Shown: positions 44,804 to 53,308, counted from the first letter of the stretch. The stretch is DNA of 64,000 bases from Nocardioides sp. HDW12B (GCF_011299595.1 NZ_CP049867.1:3906001-3970000); one strand, 5' to 3'. The notes: generated by a model not told the origin, from the sequence alone. Program-made: numbers and translations.

Positions 44804-45784
44804 ATGGATCGCCGGCTGCTCCCTGTGCTCGAGGGGCAGGACGGTGTGGTGGCCCGGCGACAGGCCCTGGCAGTCGGCCTCACGGCCGAGAACGTGGAGC
44901 GGCTGCTGCGACGCAACGAGCTGGCCGCGATCCACCCGGGCGTCTACGTCGACCACACCGGGACGCCGTCGTGGGACCAACGCGCCTGGGCGGCCGTGCT
45001 GTGGGGATGGCCGGCCGTGCTGAGCCACTCCTCCGCGCTCGCCGTGGTCGAGGGTCCGGGCTCGCCCCACCGGTCGGGCGTCATCGAGATCGCCGTGGTC
45101 AAGGACCGCCGGCTCCTCGACCGGCCCGGAGTCGTCGTACGACGGAGCGCGCACGTCGCCGCCCGCACCCAGGTCGGGGCGCCGCCACGGATTCGGTACG
45201 ACGAGGCAGTGCTCGACGTGGTGGCCCGGCTGGACCGGGTCGACGACGTCGTGGCCGAGGTGTCTCGGGTGGTCCAGGGGCGCTGCACCAGCCCCGACCG
45301 CCTGCTCTCGACCGTCCGGTCACGTCGACGCGTGCGTCACCGGGACCTGCTCGTCGATGTCCTCGGGGACCTGGCGGCGGGCGCGACCTCGGCCCTGGAG
45401 CGGAGGTACCTCTGCGACGTGGAGCGTCCGCACGGTCTGCCCCAGGCGATCCGCCAGCTGCGGCACCGCACGCGCGACGGCGTGGTCTACCGGGACGTGC
45501 TCTACCTGCTCGCCGGTCGGCTGCTGGTCCTCGAGCTCGACGGTCGAGGGTTCCACCAGTCCGCGCGGCAACGGGACCGCGACCTCGAACGAGACCTGCT
45601 GGCCCGGATCGAGCACGGGGCGGAGACGGCGCGGCTCGGGTGGGGCCAGTGCGCCGGCCGGCCGTGCCGCACGGCGGGGATGGTTGGGGTCCTGCTGCGA
45701 CGGATGGGATGGACCGGGCGCGTGCACGGATGCCGACCGGGCTGCGAGGCACCGCTCTGGTTCGACCAGAACCTGGCCGCGTAG
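44804..45784 (+). CDS. AbiEi-type antitoxin-domain protein with DUF559/Vsr-like C-terminal part
   Basis: The 326-residue protein has an N-terminal winged-helix AbiEi antitoxin-like domain (about 1-60: QDGVVARRQALAVGLTAENV, HPGVYVDHTGTP). The C-terminal nuclease-fold region has LVLELDGRGFHQSARQRDRD and ARLGWGQCAGRPCRTAG, as in PD-(D/E)xK DUF559-like proteins. No AbiEii toxin gene adjoins it, so it is an orphan; such genes are common in actinobacteria and their role is unproven. ATG at 44804 is 7 bases after CAGGGT; an in-frame GTG lies at 44795. Related hairpins flank the gene. Confidence 0.8.
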   Translation: MDRRLLPVLEGQDGVVARRQALAVGLTAENVERLLRRNELAAIHPGVYVDHTGTPSWDQRAWAAVLWGWPAVLSHSSALAVVEGPGSPHRSGVIEIAVVKDRRLLDRPGVVVRRSAHVAARTQVGAPPRIRYDEAVLDVVARLDRVDDVVAEVSRVVQGRCTSPDRLLSTVRSRRRVRHRDLLVDVLGDLAAGATSALERRYLCDVERPHGLPQAIRQLRHRTRDGVVYRDVLYLLAGRLLVLELDGRGFHQSARQRDRDLERDLLARIEHGAETARLGWGQCAGRPCRTAGMVGVLLRRMGWTGRVHGCRPGCEAPLWFDQNLAA

Positions 45785-45820
45785 GGCCGATGCCGTGAGG
45801 TCGGCTGATGCTCGGGCGCT

Positions 45821-45869
45821 CTTAGGTGGTGCCTGAACAGGTCATACGCCTGTCCAGCCACCACCTAAG
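45821..45869. repeat. Hairpin element 2, related to element 1
   Basis: Arms of 21 bases (45821-45841 and 45849-45869) pair at 19 positions around a 7-base loop (TCATACG). The right arm shares CCTGTCCAGCCACCACC with element 1. The two elements are about 1.1 kb apart and bracket the AbiEi-like gene. Confidence 0.9.
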
Positions 45870-45882
45870 CCGCTGGGCTGTC

Positions 45883-45908
45883 GGTTTCACTAGGTACCTG
45901 GTGAAACC
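45883..45908. repeat. 26-bp near-perfect palindrome
   Basis: GGTTTCAC and GTGAAACC arms surround AGGTACCT; only one base pair of the 13 mismatches. It lies 13 bases after hairpin element 2, between the AbiEi-like gene and the subtilase gene. It could be a dispersed repeat or an operator. Confidence 0.8.
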
Positions 45909-45938
45909 ACGCCACTCCTGGGGCCCGTGGGACGCGAA

Positions 45939-45969
45939 GCGGCCCCGTCCTGCAGGGGGACGGGGCCGC
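45939..45969 (-). terminator. Terminator-like hairpin after the subtilase gene
   Basis: GCGGCCCCGTCC (45939-45950) and GGACGGGGCCGC (45958-45969) pair perfectly around a 7-base loop, 37 bases beyond the subtilase stop. No T run follows. Confidence 0.65.
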
Positions 45970-46006
45970 GTTCGGGGACGCCGGGGCGTCGGTGGGTGGA
46001 GGAGGG

Positions 46007-47431
46007 TCAGCTGAGGGCGTTGGCCGCGGCCACGACGTCGACCAGGCCGGCGCCCTTGTCGAACGAGGTGCCGTTCTCGTACGGCGCTCCGAACGAGTAC
46101 TTGTACGCCGTCGACTTCAGGGCGTTCTCGATCTGGGCCGGGGTCGCGTTGGGCGAGTCCTCGAACAGCTGGGCCACGATGCCGGCGATGTGCGGGGCCG
46201 CCATCGACGTACCGCTGATGGTGTTGTAGTTGCCGCCGTCGACCGGGTCGAGCCCGGTGGTGCAGATCGGCAGGTAGATGCGGCACGACGAGGTGATGGT
46301 GTCGCCGGGGGCCGAGATGTCTGGGTAGGTCTGCGCCTGGCCGGCCTTGCCGCGCGAGGAGAACTCGGAGACCTCACCGTCGCGGGTGCCGGTCTCGAGG
46401 TCGTTGTACGACGCCGCGGAGATGATGCCGGGGGTCGGGTCCTGCCCGGGCGGGTTGGTCAGCGACTCGGAGCCGTCGCCACCGTCGTTGCCGGCGGCCC
46501 AGACGGTCACGACACCCTCGGCGGCCAGCGCACGCTGGAGCTTCACGGTCGCGGAGTTGGGGTCGAACTCGCCGCCGCCCGAGGGGCCGTAGGAGTTGTT
46601 GGTGACCTTGATCGGCGGGCACTCGGCGGCCGAGACGCCCTCGCCGCAGGGGGCCTCGTGGTTCTCGAGCACCCAGTTGAGGGCGGCGTCGGCGCCGACG
46701 ATGAAGAGGACCGCGCCGGTGGACAGCGAGACCAGGTTGGCGCCCGGGGCGGCACCGTGCAGCGGCTGACCGCCGGCGGTGACCTCACGGCCGGCCACGA
46801 TGCCGTTCACGTGCGTGCCGTGGCCACCGGCCGACAGGGTGTCGGTGTCGAGGGGGCCGGCGTCGACGACCTGGCAGGCGAGCTCGAACGGGTCGCAGGC
46901 GACCTTCTTGTTGGCCACGACGGCGCTGGAGCCGTCCGCCTCGGCGAAGTAGGGGTGGTTCGGGTCGACGCCGGAGTCGATGACGCCGACGCTGACGCCG
47001 GAGCCGTCGAGGCGCGAGCCGTCGACGCCGGTCAGCGTGTCGAGCGCCTCCTGGCCGCGGGTGGCCTTGTTGGAGGTGTACTGCGCGAACTCGATCGGCT
47101 GGTTGCCCTCGACGTAGGTCACGCCGGGCTGGCTGCGGACGTCGGTGATCTGCACCTTGGTGCCGCGCGCCACGACGACGCCGATCTTGTCGAAGCTGGT
47201 GGAGGCCTTCATGCCGGAGGCGGTGACCGCGTCCTTGGCCGCCTGAAGGGACTCGCCGTGCACGAGCACGGTGGTCGACTCCAGCAGGCGGAGGTCGGAG
47301 AGCTGCTCGGCGAGGTAGGGCTGCAGCGGGGCGTTGGTGGCGGCGCTGGCCGGGGTGCCGGGCAGGGCGAGCGTCGCGCCGAGGGCGGCGGCGAGCGACA
47401 GGCCGAGTGAGAGGCGGACGGGCTTCCGCAT
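46007..47431 (-). CDS. Secreted S8 (subtilisin-family) serine protease
   Basis: The 474-residue protein has a Sec signal peptide (RKPVRLSLGLSLAAALGATL, cleavage near ASAA), an inhibitor_I9-like propeptide (about 40-120: TTVLVHGESLQAAKDAVTAS) and the S8 domain. The triad is D152 (GVIDSGVD), H204 (GGHGTHVNG) and S409 (GTSMAAPH). Several cysteines (ACDPFELACQ, APCGEG, CRIYLPICTT) suggest disulfides outside the cell. The frame opens at 47464, but ATG at 47431 is chosen for AGGAGA 7 bases upstream and the typical signal start. A terminator-like hairpin follows the gene. Confidence 0.93.
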   Translation of the reverse strand: MRKPVRLSLGLSLAAALGATLALPGTPASAATNAPLQPYLAEQLSDLRLLESTTVLVHGESLQAAKDAVTASGMKASTSFDKIGVVVARGTKVQITDVRSQPGVTYVEGNQPIEFAQYTSNKATRGQEALDTLTGVDGSRLDGSGVSVGVIDSGVDPNHPYFAEADGSSAVVANKKVACDPFELACQVVDAGPLDTDTLSAGGHGTHVNGIVAGREVTAGGQPLHGAAPGANLVSLSTGAVLFIVGADAALNWVLENHEAPCGEGVSAAECPPIKVTNNSYGPSGGGEFDPNSATVKLQRALAAEGVVTVWAAGNDGGDGSESLTNPPGQDPTPGIISAASYNDLETGTRDGEVSEFSSRGKAGQAQTYPDISAPGDTITSSCRIYLPICTTGLDPVDGGNYNTISGTSMAAPHIAGIVAQLFEDSPNATPAQIENALKSTAYKYSFGAPYENGTSFDKGAGLVDVVAAANALS

Positions 47432-47464
47432 GAGGCGTCTCCTGACTTCGGTGGCGGGGGTCAC

Positions 47465-47889
47465 AGGACCAACGTCCCGACGTGCTTTTGGTTACGCACG
47501 AGTACGACGACGCGGGGAAGCCCGGCTCAGACGCCTCTGCCGTCACACCCGCCCCACCGTCGTACGTTCACCCCGAGGGGTGTAGTGCAGGAGATGGGAC
47601 GAAACGTACGTTTGCTCCGAAGGTCCGGACCTGGCGTGGGTGCACGCCGCGACAGGGTTCCGGCCTTCGCCACCGGCCGGAAGTGGACGTCCGACCGTGT
47701 GGCCCCGCCCTCGGGGCGGAGATCACAAGGTGTGGCCGGGGTTCCCGCGCTTGGGCGGGAACGCCGGCCCTCCGAGCACCTCGGCGCACCGCCGTCGTCG
47801 TACCTCCGCGCCGGACCCCGCGGCTCCCCACCGGGCGTGCCCGAGCGCGTCGAGCGTTTGTGCCCCCCACCTCAGGACAGGCTGGACCC
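47465..47889. other. Intergenic stretch without a convincing gene
   Basis: These 425 bases separate the divergent subtilase and YihY genes. Open frames cross it, but none has a ribosome site, a leaderless -10 or recognisable protein content. It holds several palindromes: AAACGTACGTTT (47602-47613), AGGTCCGGACCT (47621-47632), GCCCCG/CGGGGC (47702-47717), and GTTCCCGC/GCGGGAAC (47741-47762). Promoters for both genes must lie here, but I cannot place them with confidence. Confidence 0.6.
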
Positions 47890-49263
47890 ATGACCGAGAC
47901 CACGGCGCAGGGCACGGACCGCGACGAGAACGCCACGCCCGACCCCGACCACCCCGCGAAGCCGGAGAAGCCCACCGAGCTCGACGCGCGGTCGTGGAAG
48001 TACGTCGCCCGCAAGGCCGTCCGCGAATTCAGCGACGACCAGTGCACCGACCAGGCCGCCGCGCTGACCTACTACGCGGTGCTCGCCATCTTCCCGGCGC
48101 TGCTCGCGCTGACCTCGGTGCTCGGCCTCATCGGGCAGGCGGACGAGGCGATCGACACGGTCATCGACGTCATGCGGCCCCTCGTCGAGCGCGACACCCT
48201 GAACAACGTCGTCCGACCCGTCCTCGAGGGCATGGCGTCCTCGCAGGCCGCCGGTTTCACGTTCGTCGCCGGTCTCGCCGGAGCGCTCTGGTCCGCCTCG
48301 GGCTACGTCGGCGCGTTCTCCCGCGCGATGAACCGCGTCTACGAGATCTCCGAGGGACGCCCCTTCTGGAAGCTGCGCCCCACGATGCTGCTCGTCACGC
48401 TCGTCGGGGTCTTCCTGACCGCGACCGTGCTCGTGATGCTCGTGGTCTCCGGACCGGTGGCCCAGGCAATCGGCGACGTCGTGGGTGTCGGCGACCAGGC
48501 CGTCTTCATCTGGGGGATCGCCAAGTGGCCGGTGCTCGCCTTCCTCGTCATGTGCATCGTGGCGCTGCTCTACTACGCCACCCCGAACGTCCAGCAGCCG
48601 AAGTTCCGGTGGATCTCGGTCGGCGCCGCCGTCGCCATCGTGATCTGGGTCCTTGCGTCCGTGGCCTTCGCCTTCTACGTCGCCAACTTCGGCAGCTACG
48701 ACAAGACCTACGGCTCGCTGGCCGGCGTCATCGTGGCGCTGCTGTGGCTCTGGCTCACCAACATCGCGCTGCTCTTCGGCGCCGAGATCGACTCCGAGAT
48801 GGAGCGGGGCCGCGAGCTCCAGGCCGGCATGGTGGCTGAGGAAGAGCTGCAGCTGCCCGCCCGTGACACCCGCAACATCGAGAAGGCACGCCAGAAGGAG
48901 CTCGAGGACATCGAGCGCGGCCGCCAGATCCGCGAGGCCGCGGACGCCGACGGCGCGACCGCCCCGAGCGGCTCCGACACCTCCGACGACTCGGACGACA
49001 GGGACGGCCCGGGCGCCACGGCAGCGGGCGCGACCGGCTCCGAGGACCCGGCGGCCGGCGACGACGCGCTGGGCGCCGAGCCCGGCCACGCCGTACGCCG
49101 TGAGCTGCCGCGACCGCACCCGGCCGCCGGACCCACGGGCGGGCCGACCGCCCTGTCCCCGCAGGCGGCCTCCGCCTCCCGGGGACCGCTGGTGGCCGTC
49201 GGGGCGACCGGGGCCGTCGTCGGCGCCGCCGTCTGGCGCTTCATCCGACGCGGCTCGGCCTGA
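47890..49263 (+). CDS. YihY/BrkB-family inner-membrane protein
   Basis: The 457-residue protein has a polar N-terminus, then six membrane helices (about 55-305) of the YihY/virulence factor BrkB family: FSDDQCTDQAAALTYYAVLA, GALWSASGYVGAFSRAMNRV, LWLTNIALLFGAEIDSEMER. A long acidic low-complexity cytoplasmic tail (about 320-430) ends in a last hydrophobic stretch (VAVGATGAVVGAAVWRF). Function is unproven; despite old names it is not RNase BN. ATG at 47890 is chosen at the start of the polar leader; the open frame extends to 47482 without support. Confidence 0.85.
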   Translation: MTETTAQGTDRDENATPDPDHPAKPEKPTELDARSWKYVARKAVREFSDDQCTDQAAALTYYAVLAIFPALLALTSVLGLIGQADEAIDTVIDVMRPLVERDTLNNVVRPVLEGMASSQAAGFTFVAGLAGALWSASGYVGAFSRAMNRVYEISEGRPFWKLRPTMLLVTLVGVFLTATVLVMLVVSGPVAQAIGDVVGVGDQAVFIWGIAKWPVLAFLVMCIVALLYYATPNVQQPKFRWISVGAAVAIVIWVLASVAFAFYVANFGSYDKTYGSLAGVIVALLWLWLTNIALLFGAEIDSEMERGRELQAGMVAEEELQLPARDTRNIEKARQKELEDIERGRQIREAADADGATAPSGSDTSDDSDDRDGPGATAAGATGSEDPAAGDDALGAEPGHAVRRELPRPHPAAGPTGGPTALSPQAASASRGPLVAVGATGAVVGAAVWRFIRRGSA

Positions 49264-49297
49264 CCGCCACCGCCCCACCCGTCCGGACGCGGCGCAC

Positions 49298-49303
49298 TAG
49301 CCT
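49298..49303 (+). promoter_or_regulatory. -10 hexamer TAGCCT of pheA
   Basis: TAGCCT ends 6 bases before GTG at 49310 and there is no Shine-Dalgarno sequence: a leaderless start. Confidence 0.5.
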
Positions 49304-49309
49304 GGGTCG

Positions 49310-50353
49310 GTGACCACGCCCTCCCGGCCCCCTGCTGCTGTGCCTGCCGCTGTGCCTGCCGCGCCGGCCGCGTCCTCGGCTCCGGCCCCGGTCGCCCCCG
49401 ATGGCGTCCTGACCCCGGGGCACCGCGTGGCCTACCTCGGCCCCCAGGGCACCTTCACCGAGCAGGCGCTGCGGAGCCTCCCCGGCGCCGCCGACGCCGA
49501 GCCGGTGCCGTGCTCGACGGTCATCGTGGCGCTCGACGCGGTGCGGTCCGGCGAGGCCGACGCCGCCGTCGTCCCGATCGAGAACTCGGTCGAGGGCTCC
49601 GTGCCGGTCACGCTCGACGAGCTGGCCACCGGACGCCCGCTGATGATCGTGCGCGAGATGACGGTGCCGGTCGCCTTCTCCGTGCTGGTGCGCTCCGGCA
49701 CCCGCGCCGAGGACGTCCGGGTCGTCGGCACCCACCCGCACGCCGCCGCCCAGACCCGCGGCTGGCTGGCCCAGCACCTGCCGCACGCGGAGGTCGTCCA
49801 CGCCACCTCGACCGCAGCGGCCGCGGCCGCCCTGGCGCACGCCTCCGACGACGCGCCGGCGCCGTGGCAGGCGGCGGTGTCGGCCCCGCTGGCCGCCGAG
49901 CACTATGCGCTCGAGACCCTGGCCGCGGGCGTGGCCGACAACCCCGACGCCGTCACCCGCTTCGTGCTGGTCTCCCGGCCGGGGGTGCCCACGGCGCCGA
50001 CCGGCCGCGACAAGACCAGCCTCGTCGCCTTCATGCGCGACGACCACCCGGGCGCGCTGCTGGAGATCCTCGAGCAGCTGACCATGCGCGGGGTGAACCT
50101 CAGTCGCATCGAGTCCCGGCCCACCGGCGCCGCGCTCGGCAACTACTGCTTCTCCATCGACGCCGAGGGTCACGTCGCCGACCGCCGCGTCGGGGAGGCG
50201 CTCATGGGGCTGCGGCGGGTGTGCGCGGACGTCCGCTTCCTCGGCTCCTACGAGCGGCACGACGGCACGCCGCCGACGATCCGCCCCGGCACCACCGACG
50301 AGGAGTTCGAGGACGCCGCCGCCTGGCTGGCCCGGCTGCGCGACGGCGCTTGA
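49310..50353 (+). CDS. pheA: Prephenate dehydratase
   Basis: The 347-residue enzyme converts prephenate to phenylpyruvate in phenylalanine synthesis. After an Ala/Pro-rich tail of about 35 residues comes the PDT domain (VAYLGPQGTFTEQALRSLPG, VVPIENSVEGSV, catalytic TRF motif in DAVTRFVLVSR), then a C-terminal ACT domain (TSLVAFMRDDHPGALLEILE) with the phenylalanine-binding ESRP motif. It is therefore probably feedback-inhibited by phenylalanine. It is monofunctional, with no chorismate mutase domain. A terminator-like hairpin follows. Confidence 0.94.
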   Translation: MTTPSRPPAAVPAAVPAAPAASSAPAPVAPDGVLTPGHRVAYLGPQGTFTEQALRSLPGAADAEPVPCSTVIVALDAVRSGEADAAVVPIENSVEGSVPVTLDELATGRPLMIVREMTVPVAFSVLVRSGTRAEDVRVVGTHPHAAAQTRGWLAQHLPHAEVVHATSTAAAAAALAHASDDAPAPWQAAVSAPLAAEHYALETLAAGVADNPDAVTRFVLVSRPGVPTAPTGRDKTSLVAFMRDDHPGALLEILEQLTMRGVNLSRIESRPTGAALGNYCFSIDAEGHVADRRVGEALMGLRRVCADVRFLGSYERHDGTPPTIRPGTTDEEFEDAAAWLARLRDGA

Positions 50354-50362
50354 GCGCCTCGC

Positions 50363-50400
50363 CCCACCCTCAGGGGTGGGTCCCGCGAATAATCCGCGGG
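50363..50400 (+). terminator. Two consecutive hairpins after pheA
   Basis: CCCACCC/GGGTGGG (50363-50369, 50374-50380) and CCCGCG/CGCGGG (50382-50387, 50395-50400) lie 10-50 bases beyond the pheA stop. They probably end pheA transcription. Confidence 0.55.
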
Positions 50401-50499
50401 TCATCCGCGGGGCTGGTGCGCGGCGAGGCGTGAACACCGGGGGGACGCGCCCGCCGGGGTCCGGCTGAGCGGCGTCCGCGCCGATAGGCTGCGGAGGCG

Positions 50500-50925
50500 A
50501 TGTCGAACTCCTCCCTGACCGTCCTGGTCGTGCTCGTCGGACTCGTCAGCCTGCTCGGGCTGGTGATCGCCCTGTCGACCCAGCGCTCCCTCACCGCGCG
50601 CAAGCGGGGGGCGCGCTCGTCACCGCTGCCGCTCGACCTGGCCGGGCTCCGCGGCGAGGTGGAGACGCTGCGCCAGGAGGCCGCGGGCGCCGTACGCCGC
50701 ATCGGGCTCGTCCGCTACGACGCCTTCGGTGACATGGGCGGACGGCTGTCGTGGTCGCTGGCGCTGCTCGACGACAGCGGCGAGGGGGTCGTCCTGACCT
50801 CGATCCACGGCCGCTCCGAGGCGCGCACCTACGCCAAGAACATCAACGCGTGGACCTCCGACCAGCAGCTGAGCCCCGAGGAGCAGGACGCCGTCACCGG
50901 CGCCCGCGGCGACGCCGCCTCCTGA
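50500..50925 (+). CDS. DUF4446 membrane-anchored protein
   Basis: The 141-residue protein has an N-terminal membrane span (LTVLVVLVGLVSLLGLVIAL) and a soluble DUF4446 domain: AVRRIGLVRYDAFGDMGGRL, then WSLALLDDSGEGVVLTSIHG and RSEARTYAKNINAW. The function is unknown. GGAGG lies just before ATG, and TAGGCT ends 9 bases before it. Confidence 0.85.
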   Translation: MSNSSLTVLVVLVGLVSLLGLVIALSTQRSLTARKRGARSSPLPLDLAGLRGEVETLRQEAAGAVRRIGLVRYDAFGDMGGRLSWSLALLDDSGEGVVLTSIHGRSEARTYAKNINAWTSDQQLSPEEQDAVTGARGDAAS

Positions 50926-51012
50926 GGCATCGCCCGGCCCGACTGACCACGCACGGCGTCGCTCTGCCCGGTTCTGCAGGCGCGACGACGCCGACACCTC
51001 GATGATGGGGCG

Positions 51013-51480
51013 ATGGGTCTCCTCACGCCGCTGGCCGTCCGGGTCGGCTCCTGGTCCTTCATGCCGAAGCTGTTGCCGCAGATCACCGCGACGGACAAGT
51101 TCATCCAGAAGTGGTCCCGGGGGCGGGTCACGATCCTCGACGTCGCGGGCCTGCCGAACCTCAAGCTCACCGTGGTCGGCCGCAAGTCCGGCATCCCGCG
51201 CGAGACGCCGCTGCTCGCCGTACCGCGGGGGGCTGACTGGCTGATCGCCGGCTCGAACTTCGGGGGCCCGAAGCAGCCGGTGTGGGTGGTCAACCTCGAG
51301 GCGACCCCGGACGCGCAGATCACCGTCAAGGGCCGCACGTACGACGTGCACGCCCGTCGGCTCGAGGGCACCGAGCGGCAGACGGCCTGGGACCACATGG
51401 TCGAGACGTGGCCGAACTACCGCCTCTACGAGTCCAAGACCGATCGCCAGATCAAGGTCTTCGAGCTCACTCCGCGCTAG
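51013..51480 (+). CDS. Deazaflavin (F420)-dependent nitroreductase-family protein
   Basis: The 155-residue split-barrel protein of the Ddn/F420H2-dependent reductase family: LTVVGRKSGIPRETPLLAVP is the hallmark phosphate/F420 loop, followed by LIAGSNFGGPKQPVWVVNLE and WPNYRLYESKTDRQIKVFEL. It probably uses reduced F420 to reduce quinones or nitro compounds. Start ATG at 51013, with only a weak GGGG ribosome site. It is convergent with the PAP2 fusion gene across a long hairpin. Confidence 0.88.
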   Translation: MGLLTPLAVRVGSWSFMPKLLPQITATDKFIQKWSRGRVTILDVAGLPNLKLTVVGRKSGIPRETPLLAVPRGADWLIAGSNFGGPKQPVWVVNLEATPDAQITVKGRTYDVHARRLEGTERQTAWDHMVETWPNYRLYESKTDRQIKVFELTPR

Positions 51481-51501
51481 CCGGCGAAAGGGTGCACATG
51501 T

Positions 51502-51568
51502 CGTTCACAAGAACGTTCAGAAGTCCGGACGAGCGACGTTCGAGGGGTTCTGAACGTTCTTGTGAACG
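51502..51568. terminator. Hairpin with 21-bp perfect arms between convergent genes
   Basis: Arms 51502-51522 and 51548-51568 are exact complements around a 25-base loop; each arm contains the short palindrome GAACGTTC. It lies 22 bases after the nitroreductase gene and 6 bases before the end of the oppositely oriented lipid gene. It is probably a bidirectional terminator. Confidence 0.75.
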
Positions 51569-51573
51569 GAATC

Positions 51574-53148
51574 TCATCGCGGGACGCGGACGAGGAGCCG
51601 GCCGGGCAGGCACTCGCAGATCAGCTCGGTGCCGGCGCCGATGGCGTCCCCGTCGATCTGGCGCGGGGTGTCGTGGGCGGCCTTGATGACGACCTTGCGT
51701 CCGGTCATCCGGTTGACCGTGCCGTCGACCTTCTTGCGCCGCCCGACGATGCGGACGACGACGCGCAGCCAGGACAGGAACCGGGCGGGGTTGACCAGCA
51801 CCACGTCGATGCGGCCGTCGTCGATGGTGGCGTCGGGCAGCAGCGGGAGGCCGGCCTGCAGGAACCCGACGTTGCCGACGACGATCGTGCGCGCGCGGTG
51901 GCGGGTGAACGGCTCGTCGTCGAGGCTGATGTCCACCCGGACCGCCGGGAACATGAGGTTGCGCATCCCCGCCACGACGTAGGCCAGCCAGCCCACCTTG
52001 GCCTTGATCTGCTCGTTGGCGCCCTCCATGATCGCGGCGTCGAAGCCCATGCCCGCCATCACGAGGAAGTGCTCGTCGGGCTCGAGCCCGTCGCCGGCCA
52101 CCCGCACGATGTCGATCGCCCGGTCCTGGCCGTTGAGCGCGACTTCGACGGCGGCGTTGAGGTAGAGCGGCAGCGCCAGGTTGCGCGCCAGCAGGTTGCC
52201 GGTGCCCGCGGGCACCACCCCGACGGGGATGCCGGTGCCGGCCAGCTCGGCGCAGACGGTGCGCACTGTGCCGTCGCCGCCGCAGACCACGACGAGCTCG
52301 GCGTCCGCGACGGCCGCGGCGTGCGCCATGGAGCGGCCCGGGTCCTCCACGGTGGTCTCGAACCACACGGGCTCGGACCAGCCGAGCTCGCCGGCCCGTC
52401 GGTCGACCAGCGCGCGGAAGGCGGCCGGGTCCTCGACCTTGATGGGGTTGAGGATGACCGCGAGCCGACGGGTGCCGGGCCGGGCGCTGGGCATCGGGGC
52501 GACCGAGGCGGGGCGCGGCGTGGGGTCGGCGTACGCCGCGGCGAGCAGCACCCACAGCGCGCCGAGGGCGAAGCCGCCCACCACGTCGGAGGGCCAGTGC
52601 ACCCCGAGCAGGAGCCGGTCCACCCCGACGAGCACCGCGACCGACGTGACGAGCACCGCCACCATCCGGCGCTGGCTGCGGCGACGGACGAAGAGGGTGG
52701 CGAGCACCAGGGTGACCCCCGCGGCGCACGCGATGGCCGAGGAGTGGCCGGACGGGAAGGACCCGTCGGGCAGGCTGTCGAGCGCGTACTCGGGACGGGC
52801 GCGGCCCACCAGCCACTTGAGCAGCAGCGTGCTGGTCCAGCAACCGGTCATCACCAGCACCAACCACGTCGCCGGCCGGCGGAACCCGCGCACGACGAGC
52901 AGCATCGCGACGGCGACAGCGACCACGTTGAGCCAGATCGGACGGGTCACCTGGGCCACGACGTGCGCCACGTCCTCCAGCCACGGGTGGTCGGCCGCGA
53001 GGCCCGCCAGCGGCTCACCGATCCACCGGTCGGCGTCGAGCACGACGCCCGCCTCCACGGCGACGAGGACCAGCAGGACGGCGAGCACCAGGGCGCTGCC
53101 GAGTACCGCCAGCTGGAGACGACGCCGGACCTCGGCACCGAACGACAT
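51574..53148 (-). CDS. PAP2 phosphatase-diacylglycerol/sphingosine kinase fusion
   Basis: The 524-residue protein has an N-terminal PAP2 membrane part (about six spans, residues 1-225) with KWLVGRARP, PSGHS and VDRLLLGVHWPSDVVGG. The third motif reads DR where the family usually has SR. The C-terminal DAGK catalytic domain (about 240-520) has VVVCGGDGTVRTV and PAGTGNLLARNLALP. Predicted to interconvert lipid phosphates and diacylglycerol-type lipids at the membrane. The frame opens at 53256, but ATG at 53148 has AGGAG 5 bases upstream. The fusion is known in actinobacteria. Confidence 0.88.
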   Translation of the reverse strand: MSFGAEVRRRLQLAVLGSALVLAVLLVLVAVEAGVVLDADRWIGEPLAGLAADHPWLEDVAHVVAQVTRPIWLNVVAVAVAMLLVVRGFRRPATWLVLVMTGCWTSTLLLKWLVGRARPEYALDSLPDGSFPSGHSSAIACAAGVTLVLATLFVRRRSQRRMVAVLVTSVAVLVGVDRLLLGVHWPSDVVGGFALGALWVLLAAAYADPTPRPASVAPMPSARPGTRRLAVILNPIKVEDPAAFRALVDRRAGELGWSEPVWFETTVEDPGRSMAHAAAVADAELVVVCGGDGTVRTVCAELAGTGIPVGVVPAGTGNLLARNLALPLYLNAAVEVALNGQDRAIDIVRVAGDGLEPDEHFLVMAGMGFDAAIMEGANEQIKAKVGWLAYVVAGMRNLMFPAVRVDISLDDEPFTRHRARTIVVGNVGFLQAGLPLLPDATIDDGRIDVVLVNPARFLSWLRVVVRIVGRRKKVDGTVNRMTGRKVVIKAAHDTPRQIDGDAIGAGTELICECLPGRLLVRVPR

Positions 53149-53302
53149 GCGACTCCTGACGAGTTGGACCCGAGCGGCGTCCGAGGACGGCCCGCGGCGG
53201 CGTGAGCGGGGAGGCTCCAGTATGTCGGCACCGGGCCGCCGGCCCCGGACGGACACCCGGCACGGGGCGGGAGTGGTGGCCGAGGGCCCTCCGCCCTCCG
53301 CC

Positions 53303-53308
53303 TAGCAT
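53303..53308 (+). promoter_or_regulatory. -10 hexamer TAGCAT of serS
   Basis: TAGCAT ends 6 bases before GTG at 53315. With a leaderless message there is no room for a T-box leader. Confidence 0.5.

Noticed and set aside
44804-45784. Complete type IV AbiE toxin-antitoxin pair
   Set aside because: Only the AbiEi-like gene is present; no AbiEii nucleotidyltransferase-type toxin lies on either side.
47482-47889. N-terminal extension of the YihY protein, or a separate small gene at 47585-47893
   Set aside because: Sequence is low-complexity and Arg/Pro-rich, with no start signals; ATG 47890 begins a typical polar leader.
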